From Thiopontia sp964647745 (GTDB lineage Bacteria; Pseudomonadota; Gammaproteobacteria; GCF-002020875), in assembly GCA_964647745.1 (NCBI GenBank), contig CAZYJG010000002.1, forward strand, positions 1 through 43,108: a stretch of 43,108 nucleotides of DNA, given 5' to 3'. Below the pieces are notes generated by a model. It was not told where the DNA came from. It searched no databases and worked only from the letters and a program-made list of their open reading frames with translations. The translations under genes were made by a program, and so were the position numbers. Positions 18,413-26,126 of this stretch are shown here, piece after piece; positions within the stretch are counted from its first letter, which is position 1; every line of letters starts with the position of its first letter.

Positions 18413-20416
18413 TCATCGCCTCTTGCGGAGCGGGTGCCTGCCCACTCTTCGGTTATGTTTCCCCCTGCCGCCTCCTCTGTGGTGCTCTGCAGGGACCAGC
18501 TGATCCTTGCCGGGGCCAATCAGATCCCCTCTTCCCATTTTGATTAGGGCACTGCGCAACAGGGGCCAGTTTTCCGAGTCATGATAGCGAAGAAAGGCCT
18601 TGTGGAGTCTCCGTTTGCGTTCACCACTGGGTATCGCAACCTGTTCGGAACCGGCCCTCACCTTGCGCAGCGGGTTGCGTTCCGTATGGTACATGGTGGT
18701 TGCCAGTGACATCGGTGTGGGGAGAAAGTTTTGTACCTGATCAGGCCTGAACCTGTTCCGCTTTAGCCAGAGTGAGAGGTTTGCCATATCCTCATCCGTT
18801 GTTCCCGGGTGGGCGGCAATAAAATAGGGGATCAGATACTGCTCCTTGTTGGCACTCCTGGAGAAACGGTCAAACATCTCCCGGAAGCGGTAGAAGGAGT
18901 CAATGCCAGGCTTCATCATCTTGGAGAGTGGCCCCGCCTCGGTATGCTCCGGTGCAATCTTGAGGTACCCCCCTACATGGTGAGTGACCAGCTCCTCAAC
19001 ATACTCTGGGGAGCGGACCGCAAGATCGTAACGCAAGCCGGATGCAATGAAGATACGCTTTACCCTCGGCACCTCTCGTGCCTTGCGATAGAGCGCAACA
19101 AGAGGCTTGTGGCTGGTATCCATATGTCTGCAGATCTCTGGATAGACGCAGGAGAGTCGACGGCATGAGGACTCTATCTCTCTGCTCTTGCAGCGCATGC
19201 GGTACATGTTTGCGGTAGGGCCACCGAGATCAGAGATGTTTCCGGTAAAGCCGGGGATGTTCTGCACCTCCTCGATCTCGCGCAGGATCGACTCCTCGGA
19301 ACGGCTCTGGATGATCCTCCCCTCATGCTCCGTAATGGAACAGAAGGTGCAACCCCCGAAACAGCCGCGCATGATATTGATCGAAAAGCGGATCATCTCA
19401 TAGGCAGGGAGTCGTCGCTCCCCATAGGATGGGTGTGGCCGACGCGTATAGGGCAACTCATAGATGCGGTCGAGCTCCTCGGTAGAGAGCGGAACGGGTG
19501 GTGGGTTGACCCATACCACCTGATCGCCATGCGGTTGCAGCAGGATACGTGCATTTCCCGGGTTGGTCTCCAGATGAAACAGTCTGGAGGTGTGTGCGTA
19601 GAGTGCAGGGTCGCTCTGCACCTGTTCATAAGAAGGGAGACGGAGAGCACTCTTTTCACGCGCCCCTCTGGAGGTGGATGGGGTATGCAGGGCCTCCTCC
19701 GGAAGCCTGGAGAGATCCAGGATCCGCCACTCCGGCTCCCTCTCGGCAAGTGCGGATTGGCTGAGAATGGTGGCGCTGCCCCGAAGATCATCTATTGTAG
19801 CGATTGACTCACCGCCTGCGATCCGGTGCGCCAGTTCAACAATCGCTCGCTCGGCATTTCCAAACAGCAGCAGGTCTGCACGCGAGTCCAGCAGAATGGA
19901 TCTGCGCACCTTGTCCGACCAGTAGTCATAGTGGGCAAGTCGCCGCAGACTCGCCTCGATGCCGCCAATGACAATCGGGACCCCACTGTATGCCTCCCTG
20001 CAGCGCTGGCTATAGACAATGGTTGAGCGGTCCGGCCTCTTCCCCCCCTCGCCGCCCGGGGTGTAGGCGTCATCCCTGCGAATCTTGCGGTCCGAGGTGT
20101 AACGGTTGACCATGGAGTCCATGTTTCCGGCGGTAACCCCGAAAAATAGGTTTGGCCTTCCAAGCTGCCGAAAGGGCTCCACACTCTTCCAGTCGGGCTG
20201 GGAGATGATGCCGACCCGAAACCCCTGTGACTCCAGCAGGCGCCCAATCAGCGCCATTCCAAAGCTCGGGTGGTCCACATAGGCATCACCAGTCACCAGG
20301 ATGATGTCGCAGGAGTCCCATCCCAACAGATCCATCTCATCGCGGGAGATTGGCAGCACCGGCGCCGTACCAAAGCGGTGCGCCCAATACTTGCGTCTGG
20401 AGAAGAGGTTTTTCAT
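18413..20416 (-). CDS. ygiQ: YgiQ-family radical SAM protein (UPF0313)
   Basis: 667 residues, aligning closely with E. coli YgiQ from end to end, including DQ/LLGWDSCDIILVTGDAY near the N terminus. The radical SAM cluster ligands are Cys352, Cys356 and Cys359 in MRGCFGGCTFCSITEHEG. The reaction and substrate of the family are unknown. The C-terminal tail is short, basic and histidine-rich (HHRGGGRGKHNRR). No ribosome site precedes the ATG, but a perfect TATAAT ends six bases upstream, so a leaderless message from an internal promoter is possible. It sits between tonB (52 bp upstream) and relA. Confidence 0.93.
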   Translation of the reverse strand: MKNLFSRRKYWAHRFGTAPVLPISRDEMDLLGWDSCDIILVTGDAYVDHPSFGMALIGRLLESQGFRVGIISQPDWKSVEPFRQLGRPNLFFGVTAGNMDSMVNRYTSDRKIRRDDAYTPGGEGGKRPDRSTIVYSQRCREAYSGVPIVIGGIEASLRRLAHYDYWSDKVRRSILLDSRADLLLFGNAERAIVELAHRIAGGESIATIDDLRGSATILSQSALAEREPEWRILDLSRLPEEALHTPSTSRGAREKSALRLPSYEQVQSDPALYAHTSRLFHLETNPGNARILLQPHGDQVVWVNPPPVPLSTEELDRIYELPYTRRPHPSYGERRLPAYEMIRFSINIMRGCFGGCTFCSITEHEGRIIQSRSEESILREIEEVQNIPGFTGNISDLGGPTANMYRMRCKSREIESSCRRLSCVYPEICRHMDTSHKPLVALYRKAREVPRVKRIFIASGLRYDLAVRSPEYVEELVTHHVGGYLKIAPEHTEAGPLSKMMKPGIDSFYRFREMFDRFSRSANKEQYLIPYFIAAHPGTTDEDMANLSLWLKRNRFRPDQVQNFLPTPMSLATTMYHTERNPLRKVRAGSEQVAIPSGERKRRLHKAFLRYHDSENWPLLRSALIKMGRGDLIGPGKDQLVPAEHHRGGGRGKHNRRVGRHPLRKRR

Positions 20417-20468
20417 GGGGCAATTATACGCACTCCGGAAATCGAAGCTGTATCAGGCGTTGGATCTG

Positions 20469-21638
20469 TTACTTCTTGAGCTTGATCGTTACCGGGAAGG
20501 CAAAGCCAACCTTGTCACTCTTCACATCATTAGAGAGGACCTCAAAGGGCTGTGCCATCTCTACCATCTGTTCAACTGCCCGGTCCAGCACCTCATGACC
20601 TGAGCTCTGGAGGAGCTCGGTCTCAACCAGCATGCCGCTGCGGTCAATCACAAACCCAATCAGCACCTTACCCTGGATCCCCTGCTCTTCGGCAACCGCC
20701 TTGGGATAGAGTGTGTACCCCTTTAGCTTGACTCGCATTCTTGCCCGATAGGCGAAACTGACACCTGTTGCACCAGAGTATCGGCTGCGCCAGCTCTTGG
20801 CTCGAGAACGCAGCTCTTTCTGTGAACCCGCATCCTCAGTAGCCACTGCTGGCAGTGACGGCCTCCACTCCTCAGCCACAACCTCTGGCAGCATCTCCAT
20901 CTCCAGCGCCTCAAAGTCAATCTGTTCAATCTCGATCTCTGCAAGGATTGTCTCAGGCTCACTACTCATCTCTGGCAACAGCTCTGGCAGTTCCGGTAGT
21001 GGCGCAACATCCACCTCCTCTGAGAGCGGCTCATCTCTCATCCCAAGTTGTGCCATTACAAGATCCTCTCGCTCTGGCAAGAGCATTGTCGTTTCTGGTA
21101 TAACCAGACGCTCTGCCTGTGGCAGTTCAGAGGGGAGTTCTGCAGGGGTTGCTGAGAGTGTCATCAGCTTTGGTTTGATACTCTCTGAATTCGGGGCCTC
21201 CAGCCGGGGCATCTGGGCCGGGGTCGAGAGCTCCGGTGCGGCAATGGGTGCCACCTCTGGAGTTGTAGCCTCCAGAATCTCTGGCTGCAGCTCCATCTCT
21301 ACCTCAGCGCTCTCAGCCTCAAGCTCTTTCCCCGGGGTGACCTCGAGGGCAACACCAGAGGATGGCATCATCTCGGCAAACTGCTGTTGTGACTCATCCA
21401 GCGAGACCATCGGTATAGCCTCAGCAGTAATCGGAGTCTCGGCCTGAATGACCTCTGGCTGCTCAAGGATCAGCTGCTCCAGGATCTCCGGATCGGCAAG
21501 CAGCACGGTAAAGGGAGACTCAATCTGCTGTCTGACCAGCGGCGTCAACTGATAGAGCGGGATCGACTGGATCAACAGGATATGGACCAGCATGGATCCA
21601 GTCAGCGCATAAAACCATTGGCGGGAGCGAATAACCAT
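20469..21638 (-). CDS. tonB: Energy transducer TonB
   Basis: 389 residues, longer than the usual 240-290. One N-terminal membrane segment (about 12-30, LTGSMLVHILLIQSIPLYQL) anchors it in the inner membrane. A periplasmic linker of about 250 residues follows, then a TonB C-terminal domain (about 300-389) with YPKAVAEEQGIQGKVLIGF and a SSGHEVLDRAV helix. TonB transmits proton-motive energy from ExbB/ExbD to outer-membrane receptors. The linker is unusual: it is rich in Glu and Pro with hydrophobic spacing, not in the Pro-Lys repeats of classical TonB. It starts 2 bp after the second exbD, closing the exb operon. No TonB-dependent receptor gene is nearby, so its cargo is unknown. Confidence 0.92.
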   Translation of the reverse strand: MVIRSRQWFYALTGSMLVHILLIQSIPLYQLTPLVRQQIESPFTVLLADPEILEQLILEQPEVIQAETPITAEAIPMVSLDESQQQFAEMMPSSGVALEVTPGKELEAESAEVEMELQPEILEATTPEVAPIAAPELSTPAQMPRLEAPNSESIKPKLMTLSATPAELPSELPQAERLVIPETTMLLPEREDLVMAQLGMRDEPLSEEVDVAPLPELPELLPEMSSEPETILAEIEIEQIDFEALEMEMLPEVVAEEWRPSLPAVATEDAGSQKELRSRAKSWRSRYSGATGVSFAYRARMRVKLKGYTLYPKAVAEEQGIQGKVLIGFVIDRSGMLVETELLQSSGHEVLDRAVEQMVEMAQPFEVLSNDVKSDKVGFAFPVTIKLKK

Positions 21639-21640
21639 GC

Positions 21641-22045
21641 TCAGGGGGTCACCTCAGTGATCAGCTCCACCCGCTTCACTCCACCCTTGCGAATATCCTC
21701 CAGCAGCCTGACTACCCGATGTGCATCCACGCGACTGTCGGCATGGATCTCAATGGATGGTGGGGTGCGTCCACGGTATGAGTCATCGATCAGATAGCGC
21801 AGCTGATGACTGTTGCTGATCTCACGCTCCCCCACTGCCATGTTTCCATCCTGGTCAAGAAAGATGGAGAGCTCCATTGGCTCAACCCGCGCACTGCTGG
21901 TGGAGCGGGGATGGTCAATCTCCCAGAAACCGGGGGATTTTACGGTACCCGCAACCAGAAAGAAGATGATCAGGAGAAAGATCACACTGACCAGCGGGGT
22001 CATATCCAGCTCGGTATGTCTCTTTCGGTAGTAGTGGAAGCGCAT
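21641..22045 (-). CDS. exbD: ExbD/TolR-family biopolymer transport protein (second copy)
   Basis: 134 residues. One N-terminal membrane helix (about 14-34, MTPLVSVIFLLIIFFLVAGT) is followed by a periplasmic domain ending VKRVELITEVTP. The usual membrane aspartate is replaced: the family DxxF pattern (LIDVVFLLLIFFM in the other copy) here reads LVSVIFLLIIFFL, with Ser where the proton-carrying Asp is expected. It may therefore be a non-conducting partner of the first ExbD in a mixed dimer, which is inference. It lies 2 bp after the first exbD and 2 bp before tonB. Confidence 0.9.
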   Translation of the reverse strand: MRFHYYRKRHTELDMTPLVSVIFLLIIFFLVAGTVKSPGFWEIDHPRSTSSARVEPMELSIFLDQDGNMAVGEREISNSHQLRYLIDDSYRGRTPPSIEIHADSRVDAHRVVRLLEDIRKGGVKRVELITEVTP

Positions 22046-22047
22046 GG

Positions 22048-22455
22048 TTAACGAATCAGGCTTACCAGTGTTGCCCCACCTGCACGAAGCTGGTCCATTA
22101 CGAGCACCACCTGCTGCAGGGGAAGATCTGCATCCGGGCGCACAATGAAACGGGTTTGCGGTCTCTTCTGCAGCAGCTGTGACGTCTTCTCTGCAACCAG
22201 TGAGAGCTCAACATGGCGACCATTGATATCAATATTGCCACCGGGATGGACACGCACCAGGGAGGCCCCCTGCCAGGCACTCTTGCCCTCCCCCTTCTCT
22301 GCAGGAATATCAAGGGAGAGCTTGCGCTGCTGAGAAAAACTAGTGGTCAGCATGAAGAAAATCAGGAGCAGAAAGACCACATCAATCAGTGAGGTGAGGC
22401 TGAGCCAGCGCCGTTTTGATTGGTACCCGACTGATTCAAATTGCATGACTGTCAC
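22048..22455 (-). CDS. exbD: ExbD/TolR-family biopolymer transport protein (first copy)
   Basis: 135 residues. The N-terminal helix LTSLIDVVFLLLIFFMLTTS contains the conserved membrane aspartate (Asp25) that carries protons in the ExbB/ExbD motor. The periplasmic part ends in the typical DLPLQQVVLVMDQLRAGGA helix. Paired with a second, Asp-less ExbD directly downstream; operons with two ExbD genes are known, for example in Xanthomonas. The start lies 65 bp after the exbB stop. Confidence 0.93.
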   Translation of the reverse strand: MTVMQFESVGYQSKRRWLSLTSLIDVVFLLLIFFMLTTSFSQQRKLSLDIPAEKGEGKSAWQGASLVRVHPGGNIDINGRHVELSLVAEKTSQLLQKRPQTRFIVRPDADLPLQQVVLVMDQLRAGGATLVSLIR

Positions 22456-22520
22456 TCTCTGTCAGTAGCTGTGGTCATCGTACAGTCTGCAGGAGGTGCC
22501 GCATTCACGCTGAAGCGGCG

Positions 22521-23156
22521 TTACCCGGTCTGGCGAATGGCGCCCAGTGTCCGGGTCACGGCATCCCCCATATCCTGCCGTACACGCTCGACAATCCCCT
22601 CGAGCCAGTTAACGGCAGCAAGTGCAGGAATTGCAATGGCGAGACCAAAGGCCGTTGTGATCAGGGCCTCCCAGATTCCACCAGCCAGCATCGTGACATC
22701 TACCTGAACGCCCGCCTCCTCAAGCTGCATAAAGGCCTGAATCATTCCCAGAACCGTTCCCAACAGCCCCAGCAGTGGACTCAGATGGGCAACGGCATCA
22801 AGCCCCCGGATATAGGAAGTAAGCTGCTCCAGCTGTGTTCTTCCCTCGCTCTCCAACTCCTCTTTTGCAGCACTGCTCTCACCCACTGTAGTCCCTGCAT
22901 CAGAGATCCGGATTGCCCGCTCCATCACTCGTGCAATGGGGGTCTTGCGGGCAGAGAGATCTGTAACAGCAATCCCCTTCTGTCCCCGCTCAATATTCTG
23001 TAGCGCCCGCTCTACATAATCGTGAGAACCAAACAGCACCTTCCTGGATTGAAAGTGGTAGAGCTTGAGGAGAAATATTGCAAATCCATAGACAGAGAGC
23101 GCCAACAGGATGATGGCCACAGGGCCACCCTTGTTTACCAGCAGTTCCAGTCCCAT
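22521..23156 (-). CDS. exbB: MotA/TolQ/ExbB proton channel family protein
   Basis: 211 residues with three membrane segments: about 13-37 (PVAIILLALSVYGFAIFLLK), about 120-140 (LSPLLGLLGTVLGMIQAFM) and about 160-182 (LITTAFGLAIAIPALAAVNW). The last two carry the conserved Gly- and Thr-rich channel motif of the family. It forms the pentameric stator around ExbD and couples proton flow to TonB. TolQ is the main alternative, but tonB in the same operon and the absence of tolA, tolB and pal favour ExbB. Confidence 0.93.
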   Translation of the reverse strand: MGLELLVNKGGPVAIILLALSVYGFAIFLLKLYHFQSRKVLFGSHDYVERALQNIERGQKGIAVTDLSARKTPIARVMERAIRISDAGTTVGESSAAKEELESEGRTQLEQLTSYIRGLDAVAHLSPLLGLLGTVLGMIQAFMQLEEAGVQVDVTMLAGGIWEALITTAFGLAIAIPALAAVNWLEGIVERVRQDMGDAVTRTLGAIRQTG

Positions 23157-23166
23157 AAAAGTCTCC

Positions 23167-23676
23167 TTACTTGAAGAGTCTGACGGAGGCCTTGGTTCCC
23201 GTCCTGATCATGCCCATGCAGTTGGCCACCTCACCCCCACCGCTTTTGCATGAGACCATGCGGTTGAGCAGAATGCTGTCTATCTCATCACATTTTGCCC
23301 CCTTCATCGGTACCAGTTTCACCACCGTCTTGTTGGCGGTAACCCTCTGGAAGTCGGCCAGGAAGTGGGCTGTAATGATCTCCTCCTTGTTGAAGGCGAA
23401 GAGCTCGGATTTCAGTTCAGTGAACTCGTTCTCTGTCTGGTTGGAGAAGCGGACATAGGCCACACAGAGATCATCCCGTTGCTCCAGTTTGTTGATCTCC
23501 ATGTAAAGACTGCTGGCAGCTTGTGGGCTCGCCTTTTCAACTGCCGGTTGGGTTACTGCGCTCTCTGTTGCCTGCTCTGTTACTGCCTCATCCTCTGCGG
23601 CATAGAGGGGTGATACCAACAGCGCCGATACCAGCATTACGCTCCATTTAAATTTTTTCAACATGGTGTTGCTCAC
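23167..23676 (-). CDS. Exported protein of unknown function in the exb-tonB operon
   Basis: 169 residues. An N-terminal signal peptide (KKFKWSVMLVSALLVSPLYA, cleavage after YAA) is followed by an acidic Ala/Thr/Glu-rich stretch, then a compact domain (about 57-169) with four cysteines, in DDLCVAYVRF, AKCDEID, VSCKSGGGE and VANCMGMI, suggesting two disulphides in the periplasm. I do not recognise the family. It lies 10 bp upstream of exbB and 26 bp downstream of the LysM gene, so it is probably an accessory of this TonB system. An ATG four codons further in is an alternative start. Confidence 0.8.
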   Translation of the reverse strand: MSNTMLKKFKWSVMLVSALLVSPLYAAEDEAVTEQATESAVTQPAVEKASPQAASSLYMEINKLEQRDDLCVAYVRFSNQTENEFTELKSELFAFNKEEIITAHFLADFQRVTANKTVVKLVPMKGAKCDEIDSILLNRMVSCKSGGGEVANCMGMIRTGTKASVRLFK

Positions 23677-23702
23677 TTGTAATTTGAAAACGGTAAAACC
23701 AA

Positions 23703-24389
23703 TTAATTGCAGTTCAGGGCAAGATACTCTAGATCACTATCCTCGACCTCACCCAGTTCCCAGTCGCCACGATTGTTGGCATGGTCAATGGCAGCCTGCT
23801 GCATCTCATCCGATGAATCATGGGGAACAGTGAGAACCTGCCCGGCATAGATCAGGTCTGCATCAATGATCTGATCCTTGTTGGCACACAGCAACAGGGG
23901 CCAGAGGGCGGCATCACCATAGACCTGCTCACTGGAGGCAATCGTCCAGAGGCTGTCGCCATCCATGACCTCAAACTCTGTTGGTTCAGGGGCCGGTTCA
24001 GCATCACGCTGCTGCTCACTGGCAATATCCGCAGATTCTGGAAGGCCAACCTCAACCGAGGCCGTTGGCTTGATCTCCTCAATGCGTGCCGCCTCGATCT
24101 CCACAATCTCTGCTGGTTTCTCCGGAATTGGCTCTCCCGCAGCCTCTGCCTTGTCGACTGCAACGGCATACTTGGAACGGATCTCAAGAATTTCATCGCA
24201 CTCGGGCTGTGCGTAACTCTTCTCCCAGAATCCCGTATGAATACAGTCACCAAATGGGGTCCGAACCACAGCACCCCTGCCATCAACCAGATAGCCCTCG
24301 AAACTTCCCGCCTGCAGGGCACCCAGTGGAAGGAGTGTCATCAGTGCTATTGTGAGCGCAGATAAAACCGTGTGATCCATTTTTTTCAT
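23703..24389 (-). CDS. LysM domain-containing exported protein, head of the exb-tonB operon
   Basis: 228 residues. A signal peptide (about 1-27, ending LGALQA-GS) precedes GYLVDGRGAVVRTPFGDC and a TGFWEKSYAQPECD stretch, a cysteine-pair motif shared with the N termini of some OmpA-family proteins. A Glu/Ala/Pro-rich linker leads to a LysM domain (about 140-193, EFEVMDGDSLWTIASSEQVY through AGQVLTVPHD), which binds glycan chains of peptidoglycan. The start has AAAGGAAA eight bases upstream. As the first gene before exbB-exbD-exbD-tonB, it may tether the complex to the wall; that role is inference. Confidence 0.85.
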   Translation of the reverse strand: MKKMDHTVLSALTIALMTLLPLGALQAGSFEGYLVDGRGAVVRTPFGDCIHTGFWEKSYAQPECDEILEIRSKYAVAVDKAEAAGEPIPEKPAEIVEIEAARIEEIKPTASVEVGLPESADIASEQQRDAEPAPEPTEFEVMDGDSLWTIASSEQVYGDAALWPLLLCANKDQIIDADLIYAGQVLTVPHDSSDEMQQAAIDHANNRGDWELGEVEDSDLEYLALNCN

Positions 24390-24513
24390 TGAAGATTTCC
24401 TTTCTGTAACTGCTTGATGATCGGATGGCTACATTTCCTCAATATTACTGTAGGAACTGTTTTATTTCCACGCCCTATTCGAGAAAAAGCGGGCTCTCTG
24501 TCCCAGAGAAAAT

Positions 24514-24521
24514 GGTATGAT
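24514..24521 (+). promoter_or_regulatory. Candidate extended -10 promoter for the proline-rich exported protein
   Basis: TGG followed by TATGAT (24516-24521) fits an extended -10 element, about 37 bp upstream of the ATG; no good -35 hexamer is visible. It lies in the 169-bp divergent gap shared with the LysM gene. Confidence 0.35.
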
Positions 24522-24558
24522 CCGGTGACTTGAAAAACAGCTATCAGGGAAGAAAAAA

Positions 24559-25113
24559 ATGATAAAAAACAACATCTGGATTGCAGTTGCCGCACTCTCG
24601 CTCCCCATCTCTGCAGTTGCTCAACAGACACCTCTTTTAGTTGAGATGGAGAGCGCTCCAGCACCCTACAGCGGTGTCAATGCCGCCCCAACTGCACTCC
24701 CAGCACAACAGCACCCTGACCAGAACCGCCCTCAACAAGAGAAAATCCCTGACGACATCTGGAGCACCATTGCATCACCGTTTGACCCCATCAGCAACAG
24801 CGAGGGGCTGATGCCCCAGCAGCAGAGACCGCTACCCATGCCGATGCCACAACCAAGGGTTGAGGTGGTCATGCAGCCCCCTGCTGAGCCACAGCCAGTC
24901 TATTCACAGCCACCTGCGCCCCCTGCAGAGCCTCCACGCTATCCAATGCAGGCGATTGCTGTCCCCTATGAGCTGCCACCTCAGGAGAAGATTGTAGCTG
25001 AATACCCCGAGGAGTACTGGAACTGCCTGCTCAACAACCTGCAGGGGTTGGGAAGTGATGTAGCGGCCAAGCTGATCACCCGTGCCTGCCAGAAAAAATA
25101 CCCAAAACGGTAA
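24559..25113 (+). CDS. Proline/glutamine-rich exported protein of unknown function
   Basis: 184 residues. A signal peptide (IWIAVAALSLPISAVA, cleavage before QQTP) is followed by about 110 residues rich in Pro, Gln and Ala with short repeats such as PLPMPMPQP and PPAPPAEPP, probably disordered. The C-terminal 35 residues look folded and carry two cysteines (WNCLLNN and RACQKKYPKR). GGGAAG lies seven bases before the ATG. It is divergent from the LysM-exb-tonB operon. No family is recognised; a periplasmic or cell-surface structural role is a guess. Confidence 0.75.
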   Translation: MIKNNIWIAVAALSLPISAVAQQTPLLVEMESAPAPYSGVNAAPTALPAQQHPDQNRPQQEKIPDDIWSTIASPFDPISNSEGLMPQQQRPLPMPMPQPRVEVVMQPPAEPQPVYSQPPAPPAEPPRYPMQAIAVPYELPPQEKIVAEYPEEYWNCLLNNLQGLGSDVAAKLITRACQKKYPKR

Positions 25114-25127
25114 TAAGCATTAATCGT

Positions 25128-25243
25128 TCCAAATGTTTTGGCACTCCTGATCCGTGGCCGTTTGTGGGCAGGGATGCCCACAAACGAGTGACACATGGAT
25201 GTGCTAGAACGCGCCACTGACAGGAGCTGCCAATACTTTTGAA
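25128..25243 (+). repeat. 116-bp structured REP/MITE-like repeat, copy 2
   Basis: The same element as at 11181-11295, in the opposite orientation, with a one-base insertion near the right end. The outer arms are TCCAAATGTTTTGGCACTCC at the left and CAGGAGCTGCCAATACTTTT near the right. The inner hairpin is perfect here: TTTGTGGGC / GCCCACAAA. The stems are kept by changes on both sides relative to copy 1, which suggests the fold matters. It fills the gap between two convergent genes. Confidence 0.8.
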
Positions 25244-25261
25244 ATCACTGGTAGCCCCGGC

Positions 25262-26119
25262 CTAGCCTCCCGCCAGCCTGTCCAGGGCAATGCCCAGGAA
25301 GATGGACATCCCAAGCCAGTGGTTGTGGAGAAAGGCCTGGAAGCAGGCCGCCGGCTCACGTCTGCGGATCAGGTACTGATGGTAGATGCCCATCAATGAT
25401 GCGACCACAAGCCCCAGATAGTAGATCCAGCCCAGAGAAAACGCTGTTCCGGCAAGCAAGAGCAGTCCAACCATTGTCAGCTGAAAGAGCCCAATGATCT
25501 GCCGATCCCACTCTCCAAAGAGGATCGCTGTAGAGCGGATCCCCACCTTCAGGTCATCCTCACGGTCAACCATCGCATACATGGTGTCGTAGACAACTGC
25601 CCAGCAGAGTGTGGCCAGAAAGAGCAGCCATGCCCCGGGGGGCACCTCAGCAATGACTGCAGCAAAGGCCATCGGGATGGCCCAGCCAAATGCGGCACCG
25701 AGAAAGAGCTGGGGAAGGTGAGTGTAGCGCTTCATGAATGGGTAGATGATGGCCAGCGCCACGGCCACAAACGAGAGTTTGATCGTCAGCAGATTCATGG
25801 TAAGAACCAGGAGAAAGGCGATGGCAGTCAACAGGGCAAAGAGCAGCAGTGCCCCACGCTCGCTGACCACCCCTGCTGTCAGTGGGCGTTCTGCAGTACG
25901 CCGCACATGGCGATCCACCTCGCGATCCGCATAGTCATTGATGATGCAGCCTGCCGAGCGCATCAGAACGACACCGGCGACAAACACAGAGAGCACCATC
26001 CACGGAGGGAGGCCATCAGCAGCAATCCACAACCCCCAGAGCGTGGGCCAGAGCAGCAACAGAATCCCGATCGGCTTGTCGAGTCGCATCAACTGAATAT
26101 AGGCAGCGGCCTTGCTCAT
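25262..26119 (-). CDS. ubiA: 4-hydroxybenzoate octaprenyltransferase
   Basis: 285 residues with about eight to nine membrane helices. Both aspartate-rich motifs of the UbiA prenyltransferases are present: NDYADREVDRHV (first) and MVDREDDLKVGIRS (second), which bind the magnesium-diphosphate of the polyprenyl donor. It attaches the isoprenoid tail to 4-hydroxybenzoate in ubiquinone synthesis at the inner membrane. The sequence around RTAERPLTAG fits UbiA rather than MenA or heme O synthase. No ubiC lies beside it. It follows the kinase gene by 7 bp, probably in the tadA-kinase-ubiA string. Confidence 0.94.
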   Translation of the reverse strand: MSKAAAYIQLMRLDKPIGILLLLWPTLWGLWIAADGLPPWMVLSVFVAGVVLMRSAGCIINDYADREVDRHVRRTAERPLTAGVVSERGALLLFALLTAIAFLLVLTMNLLTIKLSFVAVALAIIYPFMKRYTHLPQLFLGAAFGWAIPMAFAAVIAEVPPGAWLLFLATLCWAVVYDTMYAMVDREDDLKVGIRSTAILFGEWDRQIIGLFQLTMVGLLLLAGTAFSLGWIYYLGLVVASLMGIYHQYLIRRREPAACFQAFLHNHWLGMSIFLGIALDRLAGG

Positions 26120-26126
26120 CGCTTGT

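Noticed and set aside
24386..24664. 92-residue minus-strand frame across the LysM gap
   Set aside because: It overlaps the divergent promoter region and the signal-peptide codons of the proline-rich protein; no ribosome site.
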